Below are positions 1-8,754 of a stretch of 64,000 nt of DNA, piece after piece. The stretch lies in the NCBI RefSeq assembly GCF_958405895.1, contig NZ_CATZAR010000002.1; one strand, 5' to 3'. The notes beneath the pieces were generated by a model that was not told the origin of the DNA, ran no database searches, and worked only from the letters and a program-made list of their open reading frames with translations. The stretch comes from Ralstonia thomasii. Its GTDB lineage: Bacteria; Pseudomonadota; Gammaproteobacteria; Burkholderiales; Burkholderiaceae. The position numbers were made by a program, and so were the translations under genes. Positions within the stretch are counted from its first letter, which is position 1. The number at the start of each line of letters is the position of its first letter.

Positions 1-26
1 CGCAGTTGGCGCTCGTCCAGCGCTGA
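1..26 (+). CDS. 3' end of an upstream gene (partial)
   Basis: The reading frame that ends with TGA at 24-26 is open back to the window edge and gives only seven residues (QLALVQR). Its stop overlaps the apbE start codon as TGATG, the usual sign of translational coupling inside an operon. The product cannot be identified from seven residues. In related bacteria apbE often follows genes for small periplasmic or redox proteins, but that is context only. Confidence 0.45.
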
Positions 27-805
27 TGCGCGCGACTTGCCGGCGCGCGCGCCCGTTGCTCGGCACCCTGGTCGACGTGCAGGCTGAAGGGCCGGAGGCG
101 GAAGCCGCCGTGGCGGCCGCGTTCGACGAGATGGCCGCTGTGCACGCATTGCTCACTTTTCATGCGAAGGACAGTGAACTGCAGGCCATCAATCGCGCGG
201 CGCCGGGTGAGAGGCTCATTGCAGATACTCGGACCCTTGCCGTTCTGCGCCTTGCGGCTGAACTGCATATCGTGTCGGAGCGCGCATTCGATTGCCGTGT
301 CGGCCCCCTCGACTTGCTCGCAGACAGGCGGTTTCCCATTTCCTTCGACGGTGACATCGTCGTCAAAGAAACCTGCGCATACATGGATCTTGGAGGCATC
401 GCCAAGGGTTTTGCGGTGGATTGTGCGATCGAGGTGTTGCGCACCTTCGCGGTCGAGCGCGCGATCGTCAATGCCGGCGGCGACTTGCGCCACCACGGCG
501 CCTGGCCGATGTCGGTGCAGGTGCGTGACCCGCAAAACGCTGCCCGTGTTGCAACGTCTGTGCTGCTCGACAACGCGGCACTGGCGAGTTCGACGGCTGC
601 CGGTTTTGGCGCAGTCGCCGAAAGTGCATCCCGCATCCGCGATGCTCGCGGCAGGTTGCTGCCACCGCTTGCCGGTGCAACGGTGCAGGCACCCACCTGC
701 ATGCTGGCCGACGCGCTGACCAAAGTCGTGCTTGCCACTGGCGATGCAGCGCATCCGCTGTTGAGACGGTACGGCGGGGCTGTGGTCGTATACTCGCGAG
801 CTTAG
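26..805 (+). CDS. apbE: FAD:protein FMN transferase (ApbE family)
   Basis: ApbE enzymes split FAD and attach FMN covalently to a Thr or Ser of exported flavoproteins. The protein (259 aa) carries the family motifs DLGGIAKGFAVD at residues 121-132 and NAGGDLR at 149-155, and a C-terminal MLADALTKV segment that contains the conserved Asp/Ala/Thr metal-binding region. It is shorter than the roughly 330-residue enterobacterial protein and has no obvious lipoprotein signal, so it may act at the cytoplasmic face or have an unusual N terminus. The start overlaps the stop of the upstream frame (TGATG). The next gene encodes a b-type cytochrome-like membrane protein, which suggests a small flavin/haem electron-transfer operon. 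Family assignment is secure; the acceptor flavoprotein is unknown. Confidence 0.93.
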   Translation: MRATCRRARPLLGTLVDVQAEGPEAEAAVAAAFDEMAAVHALLTFHAKDSELQAINRAAPGERLIADTRTLAVLRLAAELHIVSERAFDCRVGPLDLLADRRFPISFDGDIVVKETCAYMDLGGIAKGFAVDCAIEVLRTFAVERAIVNAGGDLRHHGAWPMSVQVRDPQNAARVATSVLLDNAALASSTAAGFGAVAESASRIRDARGRLLPPLAGATVQAPTCMLADALTKVVLATGDAAHPLLRRYGGAVVVYSRA

Positions 806-822
806 CCGGCCGACAGTACTCC

Positions 823-1290
823 ATGTCCGTTCCACCACGCTTCTCCCTCCATCTGCGCGAAAGCGCTTTTCGCCTTAGTCCGCGACGGCGCTGGCTGGTC
901 TATGGGGTATTTGCTGCCCTGCTGGTTACGGGGCTCGCCTGGCTGGTCCTGCATTTTCTAGACGACGGCAGCGAAGGCGGAACGCTGGCGCTCGCTTGGA
1001 GCATGAAGCTGCACGGCGCGGCCGCCATGGCAGTGCTTTACCTGTTTGGAATGCTGTGGGCGCCGCATATCCGTAACGCATGGATGCGAAAACGTAATCG
1101 CTTAGCAGGAGCGTTGCTCGGCTCCCTCGCATTGATGCTGGTCGTCACGGGCTATGCGTTGTACTACGTGAATGGCCAGTTGTTGCGCCAAAGTGCAGAG
1201 TATCTTCACTGGTCTGCGGGTCTTTTGTCGTGTGTCGCCCTGTGGGTACACATCGCGGTCGGACGCCGCAAACGCAAGGTGGCCGTGTAA
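823..1290 (+). CDS. Small b-type cytochrome-like membrane protein
   Basis: This 155-aa protein has four hydrophobic segments (about residues 25-45, 65-82, 93-112 and 125-147) and a basic C-terminal tail. Histidines lie within or beside three helices (LHF, KLHGAA, YLHWSAG and WVHIAVG), a pattern expected of haem b ligation in DUF4405 or PepSY-like cytochrome b membrane proteins. It starts 17 bases after apbE on the same strand, so the two are probably cotranscribed. Together they could move electrons across the inner membrane to a flavinylated partner; that role is inferred from context. No enzyme motif was found. Confidence 0.7.
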   Translation: MSVPPRFSLHLRESAFRLSPRRRWLVYGVFAALLVTGLAWLVLHFLDDGSEGGTLALAWSMKLHGAAAMAVLYLFGMLWAPHIRNAWMRKRNRLAGALLGSLALMLVVTGYALYYVNGQLLRQSAEYLHWSAGLLSCVALWVHIAVGRRKRKVAV

Positions 1291-1397
1291 AGCTTGGCTG
1301 GCTGTCTTTAGCACACGCGCTCGCCTGCTTTAAGTCCCACTCTGACCGCCGCATCGCATGGCCGAAGCCTCCAGCGATGCGTCCCGCAGTTTGGCGT

Positions 1398-1757
1398 CTA
1401 CACCCCCGCCTCAATCAACTCCGAAATCTGCACCGACGCCCGCGCAAAATCAGTCAGCGCGCGGGCGCGCTCGTGCCGATAGGTGCCGGAGGAGATGACG
1501 GCGGGCTCTTTGGCGTCGTCGTGCTGCAGGACGATGAGCATGCCGGTGTAGCGGTCGGCCTGGTAGAGGTGTTTGTTGAGCAGTTGCAGCGCGCTCGACG
1601 CCAGCGGGGTGGAGGCTGGCGAGGTCTGCGGGTGTGCGGGCGGCGGCACGGTGCGGTCTAGGCCGAATGCGAACAGTCTGGAGAAGGGTGTGTGGGTTGG
1701 TTGACTGGTCTTCGGGTCTTTGAAAGGCGCGCACGCCATTGACCGGACAGCTTGCAC
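1398..1757 (-). CDS. Hypothetical protein, unrecognised
   Basis: This frame encodes up to 119 residues from a GTG at 1757; an ATG at residue 8 is an alternative start. The C-terminal half (residues about 57-119) looks like genuine protein, with an amphipathic leucine-rich stretch, a YRHERAR segment and an acidic end. The N-terminal half is proline/threonine-rich and of low information. It lies just downstream of the LysR gene on the same strand (11-base gap). No ribosome binding site supports either start and I do not recognise a family. It could be a genuine small protein or the remainder of a longer gene. Confidence 0.4.
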   Translation of the reverse strand: MQAVRSMACAPFKDPKTSQPTHTPFSRLFAFGLDRTVPPPAHPQTSPASTPLASSALQLLNKHLYQADRYTGMLIVLQHDDAKEPAVISSGTYRHERARALTDFARASVQISELIEAGV

Positions 1758-1768
1758 GGCGGCTTCAT

Positions 1769-2698
1769 CTAGGAGGACGTCGCCGCGGTGCCATTCACTG
1801 CCGGTATTTCAGCAGATTGCTCGCGCTGAAGGTGATCGAACAGGAGCCGTGCCGCCGGTGTCAGTGTTTCCACGTTGCGCACGCACATCGATAGTTCTCG
1901 CTGGGCCCACGGTTCGTCCAGACGCAGGATCTTCATTTCCGGCATGCTATACGCGCTGGTACTGCCCTTTGGCAATATGCCGATGCCCATGCCGGTCTGC
2001 ACCATTAAACAGAGCGCATCGTAACTGGATACCTCCATCCGCGGCGAGAATGTGCGGCCGGATTCGTTTGCGGCCTGCAGCATCTGGTAGTGCAGGTGTG
2101 TCCCGCCGTGCAGGGACACAACGTCGAAATCAAGTACTTCATCGAAGCAAACGCTGGCGCGGTCCGCAAGCGGGTGATCCGCTTGAAGCAAGACCACGAG
2201 TTCGTCGGTGCGAAAGGGGTGGATCTCGACGCTGGCCTCATGCGGCATGCGCGTAAAGAGCCCAATATCGGCACGGCTTTCGGCGACGCTCCGCGTGATC
2301 GCGAGGCTCTCCATCTGTTCAAGGGTCACCCGGATATTCGGGTGCTTTTCCATGAACGATTTCAGGAGTGCGGGCAAAAACTGGGTAATCGCGGAAATAT
2401 TGGCGAGCAGGCGAACCGATCCCCGCTTGCCATGCGAGTACTCCCGCATCTCCGAGACGATGCCGCTGAGGTCGTTCAGGACACCGCGCGCCATGTACAT
2501 CAGCGCCGTTCCGGCTTCGGTAGGTTCGATGCCCTTATTGCTGCGAATCAGGAGTTGCGATCCCAGAAGCGACTCCAGCTCGCTGAGCCGGCGACTCACG
2601 GCGGCCGCGGCAATGTGTTCGCGCTGCGAGGCAGCCGCAATGGTGCCTTCCTCAAGCACGCTGATAAACAGGCGAAGTGATTGCGGATCCAGTTTCAT
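1769..2698 (-). CDS. LysR-family transcriptional regulator
   Basis: The predicted protein is 309 aa from the ATG at 2698. The open frame reaches further upstream, but the LysR N terminus (MKLDPQSLRLFISVLEEGT) fits the family start exactly. The N-terminal winged helix-turn-helix (residues about 1-60, with AAAVSRRLSELESLLGSQLL) is followed by the periplasmic-binding-protein-like effector domain (about 90-290). The gene is transcribed away from the MFS transporter and maleate isomerase genes, the classical layout of a LysR regulator and its target operon. The ligand is therefore likely a carboxylate handled by those genes. Regulation of that operon is inferred from position. Confidence 0.92.
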   Translation of the reverse strand: MKLDPQSLRLFISVLEEGTIAAASQREHIAAAAVSRRLSELESLLGSQLLIRSNKGIEPTEAGTALMYMARGVLNDLSGIVSEMREYSHGKRGSVRLLANISAITQFLPALLKSFMEKHPNIRVTLEQMESLAITRSVAESRADIGLFTRMPHEASVEIHPFRTDELVVLLQADHPLADRASVCFDEVLDFDVVSLHGGTHLHYQMLQAANESGRTFSPRMEVSSYDALCLMVQTGMGIGILPKGSTSAYSMPEMKILRLDEPWAQRELSMCVRNVETLTPAARLLFDHLQREQSAEIPAVNGTAATSS

Positions 2699-2911
2699 TG
2701 GCGTGCGTGATCCAGTGGCCCTGGCTGCTGAAGCACCATCGCAATCTGCGATGGTGAGCTCGCGAATGATTGATGTACCAACATTGGTTGGGCTTCTAAC
2801 ATTCATCCGCCCAGAGTTAGTCGCGTGACGCAAGTGTAGCCGCAAGCTCGAAGATCTGTCGGCCTCTTCCCACAAGCGGACAAGACCTGGCAATAACGAA
2901 CGGAGACCAAA

Positions 2912-4231
2912 TTGACTATCAACTCATCGCCAGACGCGGCAAGCACCGGGGCGTTCCGGCAGCCTGCTCTTTCGTCTACCGTACAGCGCTATGTGACGCT
3001 CGGTGGTTCCTGGGCTGCATGGCTGTTCGATGCGCTGGACGCGACCATCTTCGGTTTCGTGATGCTTGCGATTGCGAATACCTTTTCCGTTGGCCTGAGG
3101 GATGTCGTCTCCACTGTCGCATGGTTTCTGCTCGCAACAGGGATCGGTGGGCTGTTTCTCGGCAATATCGCGGACCGGATCGGACGCAAGAAGACCATTC
3201 TCGCGTCCGTGTTCATCTATGGCACCGGAACGCTGCTGTGTGGCTTCGCATCGAGCGTGCTCGAGCTGAATGTCTACCGATTCTGCGTCGGTGTGGCCGT
3301 GGGTGGCCTGTGGTCCGCTGCATCGGCACTGGTGTCTGAGATCTGGGCCCCGGAGGGCCGCGCCAAGGCCATCGCGTTCATGCAAACCGGTTGGTCAGGC
3401 GGCGGACTCCTGGCGGCATGCTTCGCATGGACGCTACTCGACCCCTCGAACCCCGATTCCTGGCGCAAGCTCTTCATCTACGCATCGATTCCTGCATACG
3501 TCACGTTTGTATTCATCCTGCTGTTCGTGAAGGAGTCGCCGGTCTGGCTTGCTAACCGAACCTACAAGGCGAAACACGCGAAGAAGTCGAGCCTGTTCGA
3601 GATCTTCCGCCCCGCCTACCTGAAGATGACCCTGCTGGGCCTGTCGATTTCGATCTTCGGCATGTACGGGTACTGGATCATCACGACCTTTACCCCGACC
3701 TATCTGCAGAGCATCCTGCATGTGCGTGTGGACCAGGCTCCGGTGTTCCTGATTTGGACCGGCATCGGTGCCACGATAGGCTATCTCGTCTACGGCCAGC
3801 TTGCCGAATTGATTGGTCGCCGCAAGTCGTTTGCGCTGTTCTTCCTGGGCATGGCGATCATGGTGCCGGTGTTCGCATACGGCGCGACATTGATGCCACT
3901 GACGGACGGAAAACTAGCATTCACAACCCGCAACATCGTCGCCATTGGCGTCCTTGCGGCACTGCTCGGTTTCTTTACCGGCTACTTCAGCGGCTTCGGC
4001 GCCTGGTATTCCGAACTGTTCCCCACCAGCATTCGTTCCACGGCGGCAGGCTTCTGTTTCAACTTTGGCCGCGTGGGCGCCATCCTCGGTATCAAGCTGG
4101 TGCCGATCCTGATACCGCTGATCGGATTCACTGCGACGATTTCGCTGGCATCGGTGTCCTACCTCATTGCTTCGGCCATGGTGTTCCTGCTTCAGGAAAC
4201 CAAGGGCGTGCGTCTCACCAGCGACAACTAA
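2912..4231 (+). CDS. MFS carboxylate transporter (AAHS/sugar-phosphate-like)
   Basis: The 439-aa protein has twelve predicted transmembrane helices and the MFS loop 2-3 signature (GNIADRIGRKK near residues 84-94), repeated in weaker form in the second half as GQLAELIGRRK. The start is a TTG at 2912 supported by a GGAGA ribosome binding site six bases upstream; no better in-frame ATG exists before the first helix. Overall character is that of proton symporters for aromatic or dicarboxylic acids. The maleate isomerase gene follows after 26 bases in the same direction. Import of maleate or a precursor acid is the simplest reading, but the substrate cannot be told from sequence alone. Confidence 0.9.
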   Translation: MTINSSPDAASTGAFRQPALSSTVQRYVTLGGSWAAWLFDALDATIFGFVMLAIANTFSVGLRDVVSTVAWFLLATGIGGLFLGNIADRIGRKKTILASVFIYGTGTLLCGFASSVLELNVYRFCVGVAVGGLWSAASALVSEIWAPEGRAKAIAFMQTGWSGGGLLAACFAWTLLDPSNPDSWRKLFIYASIPAYVTFVFILLFVKESPVWLANRTYKAKHAKKSSLFEIFRPAYLKMTLLGLSISIFGMYGYWIITTFTPTYLQSILHVRVDQAPVFLIWTGIGATIGYLVYGQLAELIGRRKSFALFFLGMAIMVPVFAYGATLMPLTDGKLAFTTRNIVAIGVLAALLGFFTGYFSGFGAWYSELFPTSIRSTAAGFCFNFGRVGAILGIKLVPILIPLIGFTATISLASVSYLIASAMVFLLQETKGVRLTSDN

Positions 4232-4257
4232 TCTCTTCTCGAAGGAAGCCTCTGATC

Positions 4258-5010
4258 ATGAAGAATTTCCGCATTGGGCAAATTGTCCCCAGCTCCAATA
4301 CCACGATGGAGACCGAAATCCCGGCGATGCTGACCTCCCGCTACGCCGAGTTTCCCGATGAACGTTTCACGTTCCACTCAGCCCGCATGCGCATGATGCA
4401 TGTCACGCCAGAGGAACTGAAAAACATGGACGTGGCAAGCGACCGCTGCGCGCTTGAATTGAGTGATGCCCGCTGCGATGTCATGGCATATGCTTGCCTG
4501 GTCGCCATCATGAGCCAGGGCCGTGGCTATCACCGTGTTTCGCAGGAACGTCTGGCCAGGATTACCGAGCAGAACAATGCCCCTACGCCTGTGCTCAGTT
4601 CCGCCGGTGCCCTGATAGACGCCATCCATGTACAGGGCTACACGAAGGTAGCAATCATCACGCCATACATGAAGCCGCTCACGCAAACGGTGATCGACTA
4701 CATCGAGGATTCCGGTATCGAAGTCACCGATTCAATCAGCCTGGAAGTGTCGGACAATCTTGCCGTGGGTCGGCTCGATCCGGCAAACCTTGTCGGCCAT
4801 GCGGATCGCCTCAACATCAGCGGCGCCGATGCGGTCGTGCTGTCGGCATGCGTGCAGATGCCGTCGCTGCCATCAATTCAGGTGGTCGAAGACCGGCTCG
4901 ATCGGCCTGTGTTCTCGGCGGCGACTTCTACGGTCTACCAGATGCTGAAGACGCTTGGGCTGAAGGCCAAGGTTCCGAATGCAGGTTATCTGCTGTCCGG
5001 AGCATTCTGA
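4258..5010 (+). CDS. maiA: Maleate cis-trans isomerase (Asp/Glu racemase superfamily)
   Basis: This 250-aa protein fits maleate isomerase, which converts maleate to fumarate without a cofactor using two cysteines. Cys80 (MAYACLVA) and Cys198 (VLSACVQMP) sit at the expected positions, and the substrate-binding SSNTTME motif is at residues 12-18. A GAAGGA ribosome binding site lies upstream of the ATG at 4258. It follows the MFS gene closely and is probably cotranscribed with it. The enzyme normally ends nicotinate or gentisate/maleamate pathways, yet no maleamate amidase or pyridine-ring gene is nearby, so external maleate uptake and conversion to a TCA intermediate is plausible. Related arylmalonate decarboxylases are an alternative family member. 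Confidence 0.85.
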   Translation: MKNFRIGQIVPSSNTTMETEIPAMLTSRYAEFPDERFTFHSARMRMMHVTPEELKNMDVASDRCALELSDARCDVMAYACLVAIMSQGRGYHRVSQERLARITEQNNAPTPVLSSAGALIDAIHVQGYTKVAIITPYMKPLTQTVIDYIEDSGIEVTDSISLEVSDNLAVGRLDPANLVGHADRLNISGADAVVLSACVQMPSLPSIQVVEDRLDRPVFSAATSTVYQMLKTLGLKAKVPNAGYLLSGAF

Positions 5011-5040
5011 AGCGAGCAAACCAGACTGATTGAAGATGCC

Positions 5041-5255
5041 ATGACGACGACCTCCGCAAGAATGGTTGCCATCCTGGATGCCCGCCAGGGCACCGCCCGC
5101 ACGGTGGCCGACTAGTCGCCCGTGAAGGGGGGGGCGGAGATCGTCGTCTTTGGCGACCACGTCGACGATTAAGACTTCACCGTCGAGCGACTGCGCGATT
5201 GGTGTGATTCGCGCGATGTGCGAGCGCACGTCCTGCCTGCGCAACTTGACGTAAC
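5041..5255 (+). pseudogene. Remnant of a D-2-hydroxyacid dehydrogenase N terminus
   Basis: Reading from the ATG at 5041 gives MVAILDARQGTARTVAD, then an in-frame TAG at 5113, then GGAEIVVFGDHVDD, then TAA at 5170, then FTVERLRD. About position 5195 a one-base frame change is needed to continue as VIRAMCERTSCLRNL. The pattern ILD...ADW...GAE.tVF.DH..D....ERL..dVI.AM.ERT is typical of the first 70 residues of NAD-dependent D-2-hydroxyacid dehydrogenases. Two stops, a frameshift and loss of everything downstream show a decayed fragment. Identification rests on my reading of the motif order and no alignment was run. Confidence 0.5.
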
Positions 5256-5293
5256 GAGGCCATCGGTGTCATCGAGCAGAGTTGTCGACGCGA

Positions 5294-5712
5294 ATGGAAA
5301 ACCACCGGCGGCTATCACCCCCGCTCGCCGGCGACGTATCAACCCTGATTCCGGCGCAGGATCTCGCACGCGCGCGGCAGTCGAAGCTGGGTCTTGAGCT
5401 GGTTGAGGAGCGGCCCGGCGGTCTGCGTTACAAATGCGGGAATGGCTATTTCACGCTGTTCCAGTCCGCCGGAGGTGCCTCCGGGCCCATACGCAAATGG
5501 GCAGGGAAGTCTCTGACATCGAGGCGACAGTTCGCGAGCTGCGGCAGCGCGGGGTGACGTTTGAGGAATACGGCCTTCCTGGGCTGAAGACCGTCAACAG
5601 CGTTGCACGCATTGAAGGAAATTACCCGTCCAAGGCTGGGGCGGCGGAAAAGGGGGCGTGGTTCCGAGACAATGAAGGCAATCTTCTGGCCATCGGGCAA
5701 ACCGTTTCTTGA
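5294..5712 (+). pseudogene. Frameshifted glyoxalase/VOC-fold protein
   Basis: An N-terminal part in one frame (LIPAQDLARARQSKLGLELVE through LFQSAGGASG, about 5336-5490) continues in another frame as HTQMGREVSDIEATVRELRQRG through WFRDNEGNLLAIGQ (about 5493-5712). Both parts match the vicinal-oxygen-chelate fold, in which the acidic residue of the last strand and a nearby His/Gln form the metal site. A one-base deletion near 5490 restores a single frame. The segment ARARQSKLGLE also lacks the few residues (usually FYE or similar) normally between the helix and the GLE strand. Either the gene is dead or there is a sequencing error plus a short natural deletion. Confidence 0.75.
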
Positions 5713-5769
5713 GCGCGACTCTGGGCCGCTGCACGTTGCGATGGCAGCATGCCTGCTCCGCTATGGGCG

Positions 5770-5796
5770 AAAAAAAGGGCGACCGCCCGGTCGCCC
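5770..5796 (-). terminator. Intrinsic terminator after the CsbD gene
   Basis: A perfect 8-bp stem (5777-5784 with 5789-5796, loop GCCC) is followed on the minus strand by a run of T (the A-run at 5770-5776). It lies about 55 bases past the stop of the CsbD-like gene, as expected for its transcription end. Confidence 0.85.
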
Positions 5797-5850
5797 CCCT
5801 TCTAGGCCATGCGCGTCAGCACCGCGGTGCCGAAGCCATGCGCGCGCCAA

Positions 5851-6039
5851 TCAGCGGGACTTCTTTGCAATGTCCTTCGCTGCTTCCTTGACGTCTCCCG
5901 CGTCCTTGCGCGCTTGGCCGCCGGCCTGCTGGAGGTCGCCCTTCAGCTCGCGTGCAGGATTATTGGTCGCTTTGCCCAGGGCCTCGTTGACCTTGCCCTT
6001 CATCTTCTCGACAGTACCTTTCACTTGATCCTTGTTCAT
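5851..6039 (-). CDS. CsbD-like stress-response protein
   Basis: The 62-aa hydrophilic protein begins MNKDQVKGTVEKMKGKVNEA, the typical CsbD family opening, and is rich in Lys, Ala, Gly and Asp with no membrane segment. Proteins of this family are small, largely helical or disordered, and are induced by general stress in many bacteria; their biochemical role is not settled. The start at 6039 is chosen because AGGAG lies six bases upstream; the open frame extends 11 codons further but without support. The gene stands alone with its own terminator, flanked by a decayed gene and an MFS transporter. Confidence 0.88.
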   Translation of the reverse strand: MNKDQVKGTVEKMKGKVNEALGKATNNPARELKGDLQQAGGQARKDAGDVKEAAKDIAKKSR

Positions 6040-6122
6040 GGTCTGCTCCTTTGAAAAAGCGCTCTTGCGCACTGCGGGTTCCTAGCAGTTCGCGTGCCTA
6101 CGGAGCTTCCCGGGCAACGGCA

Positions 6123-7442
6123 TTAGGAATCCGGTGTCCCAAGCGCCTTATTGATCCGCAGCGCCACCAGCGTCCCAACCACCCCTGAGAGCAGGTACAG
6201 GCTGACCGCGCCAAGTCCGAACAGCGACGACAAGCCTAGCGCCACGAGCGGTGCGAATGCCGCACCGAACAGCCAGCCGAAATCGGTCGTCAGGGCGGCA
6301 CCGGTATAGCGGAATCGGCTCTCAAAGTTGGACGTCACCACGCCGGCCGCCTGGCCATAGGACAGCCCCAGCAGACCGAAGCCGACCAGGATGAAAATGT
6401 CCTGGCCCGCAACACCGCCATCGAGCAGCCAAGGTGCGGCCAGGCTGAAGATGCCAATCAGCACGGCCATGGCCGCCAAGGTGGTGCGTCGACCAAACCG
6501 GTCTGCAATCAGGCCGGAAACCAGCGTACCCACGAACGCAATCGCAGCGCCGATGATCTGGACGGTCAGCACGGCAGGCACGCTCTGTGTCTTGCGCAGC
6601 GACACCCATGACAGCGGAAACACGGTGACCAGGTGGAACAGCGCATAGCTGGCCAGCGCGGCAAAGGCCCCCAGGAAGATGTTGAACCCCTGCGCGTTGA
6701 CCATCTGCAGGGTGCTGATCGGTTCCAGCTCTTCTTCCTCAAGCAGTTGCGTGTATTCGTGCGTGACCACCAGCCGCAGCCGCGCAAACAGCGCCACCAC
6801 GTTGATGGCAAAGGCGACGTAGAACGGATAGCGCCAGCCCCATTCGATGAATTCCTGAAACGTCAGGCTGGTATAGAGGAAGAGGAACAGCGCTCCGGCA
6901 ATGATGAAGCCGGTGGGCGCGCCCAGTTGCCCCACCATGGCGTACCAGCCGCGCTTGTTTTCGGGCGCGTTCAAGGCCAGCAGCGACGGCAGGCCATCCC
7001 ACGAGCCGCCAAACGCGATGCCCTGCATGAAGCGGAAGAGCGCCAGCAGATAGATTGCCGAATGGCCGATCGATGCGTACGACGGCAAGAACGCAATGCC
7101 CACCGTAGCTGTGCCGAGCAGGAACAACGATGCCGTCAGCTTGGTACTGCGCCCCCATCGGCGCTGGATGCGCATGAACAGCGCCGTGCCGAACGGGCGC
7201 CCGATAAAGGCGAACGAGAAGACCGTGAAGCTGAACAGCAGACCGGCCAATTCACTGGCAAACGGAAAGTAGACCGAAGGGAACACCAGCACCGACGCGA
7301 TGCCGTAGACGAAAAAATCGAAGTACTCCGACGCGCGCCCGATCACGACGCCTATGGCAATCTCTGCCGGGGCAACTTCATGGTGTCCCGGGGCGGGCGG
7401 TGCGGTGGGCGACGCGCGATGCTGGTGGGTCAGACTTGCCAT
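6123..7442 (-). CDS. MFS transporter, metabolite:H+ symporter (MHS) type
   Basis: The 439-aa protein has a His/Pro-rich cytosolic N terminus and about twelve transmembrane helices. IGRPFGTALF near residues 81-90 and ADRFGRRTT in the second half are the loop signatures of the MHS group (ShiA, KgtP, ProP and citrate carriers). GGAGACTC lies upstream of the ATG at 7442 and supports the start. It is transcribed divergently from cyoABCD across a 156-base gap that must hold both promoters. The substrate is unknown. The TLQMVNAQG segment and the long acidic central loop (LLEEEELEP) are typical of the family and do not point to one compound. Confidence 0.9.
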   Translation of the reverse strand: MASLTHQHRASPTAPPAPGHHEVAPAEIAIGVVIGRASEYFDFFVYGIASVLVFPSVYFPFASELAGLLFSFTVFSFAFIGRPFGTALFMRIQRRWGRSTKLTASLFLLGTATVGIAFLPSYASIGHSAIYLLALFRFMQGIAFGGSWDGLPSLLALNAPENKRGWYAMVGQLGAPTGFIIAGALFLFLYTSLTFQEFIEWGWRYPFYVAFAINVVALFARLRLVVTHEYTQLLEEEELEPISTLQMVNAQGFNIFLGAFAALASYALFHLVTVFPLSWVSLRKTQSVPAVLTVQIIGAAIAFVGTLVSGLIADRFGRRTTLAAMAVLIGIFSLAAPWLLDGGVAGQDIFILVGFGLLGLSYGQAAGVVTSNFESRFRYTGAALTTDFGWLFGAAFAPLVALGLSSLFGLGAVSLYLLSGVVGTLVALRINKALGTPDS

Positions 7443-7598
7443 CGTTGAGTCTCCATCGGGATTCGGGGGAGGGGATGTCGTACGGCGATCAAAAGTCCGT
7501 CATCACAAGACCAGAATAGCGCCTAAACTGCAACGACAAGTCGAAAGATCGTTGGGCCATCCCAGCGCGACGTTAACCAAACGCCACTTCCGAGACCC

Positions 7599-8651
7599 AT
7601 GCCACGCTTCAATGCAGTAGTGACACCCCTTGGAATTACGGGAAGGTCGCTTTGGCGAGGTGCAGCAATTGCCTTGTTGGTGACCCTTGCAGGCTGTAGC
7701 AACGCCGTGCTGTTGTCGCCGGCTGGCGACATGGCGGTGCGACAGCGGGACTTGATCATCATCGCGACATGTCTGATGTTGCTGATCATCGTCCCGGTGA
7801 TCGTTCTGACCCTGTTGTTTGCATGGCGGTATCGGGAGAGCGCTGAGAACGCGCACTACAACCCCGATTGGGATCATTCCACCGTGCTGGAGCTGGCCAT
7901 CTGGGCCGCGCCGCTCCTGATCATCATCACGCTGGGCGCCGTCACCTGGGTTAGCACCCATCAACTCGATCCGTATCGGCCGCTGACGCGGCTGGATCAG
8001 GACCGTCCGGTGCCCGCCGAGACCAAGCCGCTTACCGTTGAGGTGGTGGCAATGGACTGGAAGTGGCTGTTCGTCTATCCCGAGCAGGGCATTGCCACCG
8101 TCAACGAGCTGGCCGCCCCGGTCGACCGGCCCATCGCGTTCCGGATCACAGCGACCACGGTCATGAACGCGTTCTTCGTGCCTTCTCTGGCGGGCATGGT
8201 CTATGCCATGCCGGGCATGGAAACCAAGCTTCATGCGGTGATCAACCGGCCTGGCGTCTATGACGGGCTCTCTTCCAACTACAGCGGCGCGGGCTTCTCG
8301 CACATGCGGTTCAAATTCCACGGACTGTCGAACGACGAGTTCGACCGGTGGGTCCAGCAGGTCAAGTCGTCGGGCACGTCGCTGTCGAAGGACACCTATC
8401 TGAAGCTGGCCAAGCCCAGCGAGAGCGAACCGGTGCAGCGTTACGCCAGCGTGGCGCCGGACCTCTATGACCGCATCCTGAACCGCTGTGTGGATGGCCA
8501 GGCATGCCTGGCCGACACCATGGCGAGCAACCGCAACGTGAGGCGCTTCGACCCGTCGGCGGAAATCTGTACCGCCAGCAATACGGCCGATGCCATGCCC
8601 ATGTTTGCGCCGGATGCGGCCATCAACGACGGTCGAAGGTTGTTGCGGTAG
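7599..8651 (+). CDS. cyoA: Cytochrome bo3 ubiquinol oxidase subunit II
   Basis: The 350-aa lipoprotein subunit has a signal peptide with lipobox LAGC (Cys33), two transmembrane helices (about 48-70 and 92-113) and a periplasmic cupredoxin-like domain (about 130-230). VVAMDWKWLFVYPEQGIATVNEL and the VMNAFFVP and MPGMETKL stretches are diagnostic of CyoA. The Cu-A ligands of cytochrome c oxidases are absent, as expected for a quinol oxidase. It is the first gene of the cyoABCD operon, which reduces oxygen to water with ubiquinol and pumps protons. The C-terminal extension (residues 290-350) containing several Cys is longer than the core domain requires; its role is unknown. Confidence 0.96.
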   Translation: MPRFNAVVTPLGITGRSLWRGAAIALLVTLAGCSNAVLLSPAGDMAVRQRDLIIIATCLMLLIIVPVIVLTLLFAWRYRESAENAHYNPDWDHSTVLELAIWAAPLLIIITLGAVTWVSTHQLDPYRPLTRLDQDRPVPAETKPLTVEVVAMDWKWLFVYPEQGIATVNELAAPVDRPIAFRITATTVMNAFFVPSLAGMVYAMPGMETKLHAVINRPGVYDGLSSNYSGAGFSHMRFKFHGLSNDEFDRWVQQVKSSGTSLSKDTYLKLAKPSESEPVQRYASVAPDLYDRILNRCVDGQACLADTMASNRNVRRFDPSAEICTASNTADAMPMFAPDAAINDGRRLLR

Positions 8652-8754
8652 GCCGGGCCTTGCCCGTTCGGCTTTTCAGCTCTTTCCGCCCCGTTGATGT
8701 TGTTCGCCAACATTGATCGGCCAGAATTGGTCAATACAGGCACAGGTGACATCC

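Noticed and set aside
5776..5803. Short GC-rich repeat as a possible CRISPR unit
   Set aside because: It is a single hairpin terminator; no spaced repeats occur anywhere in the window.
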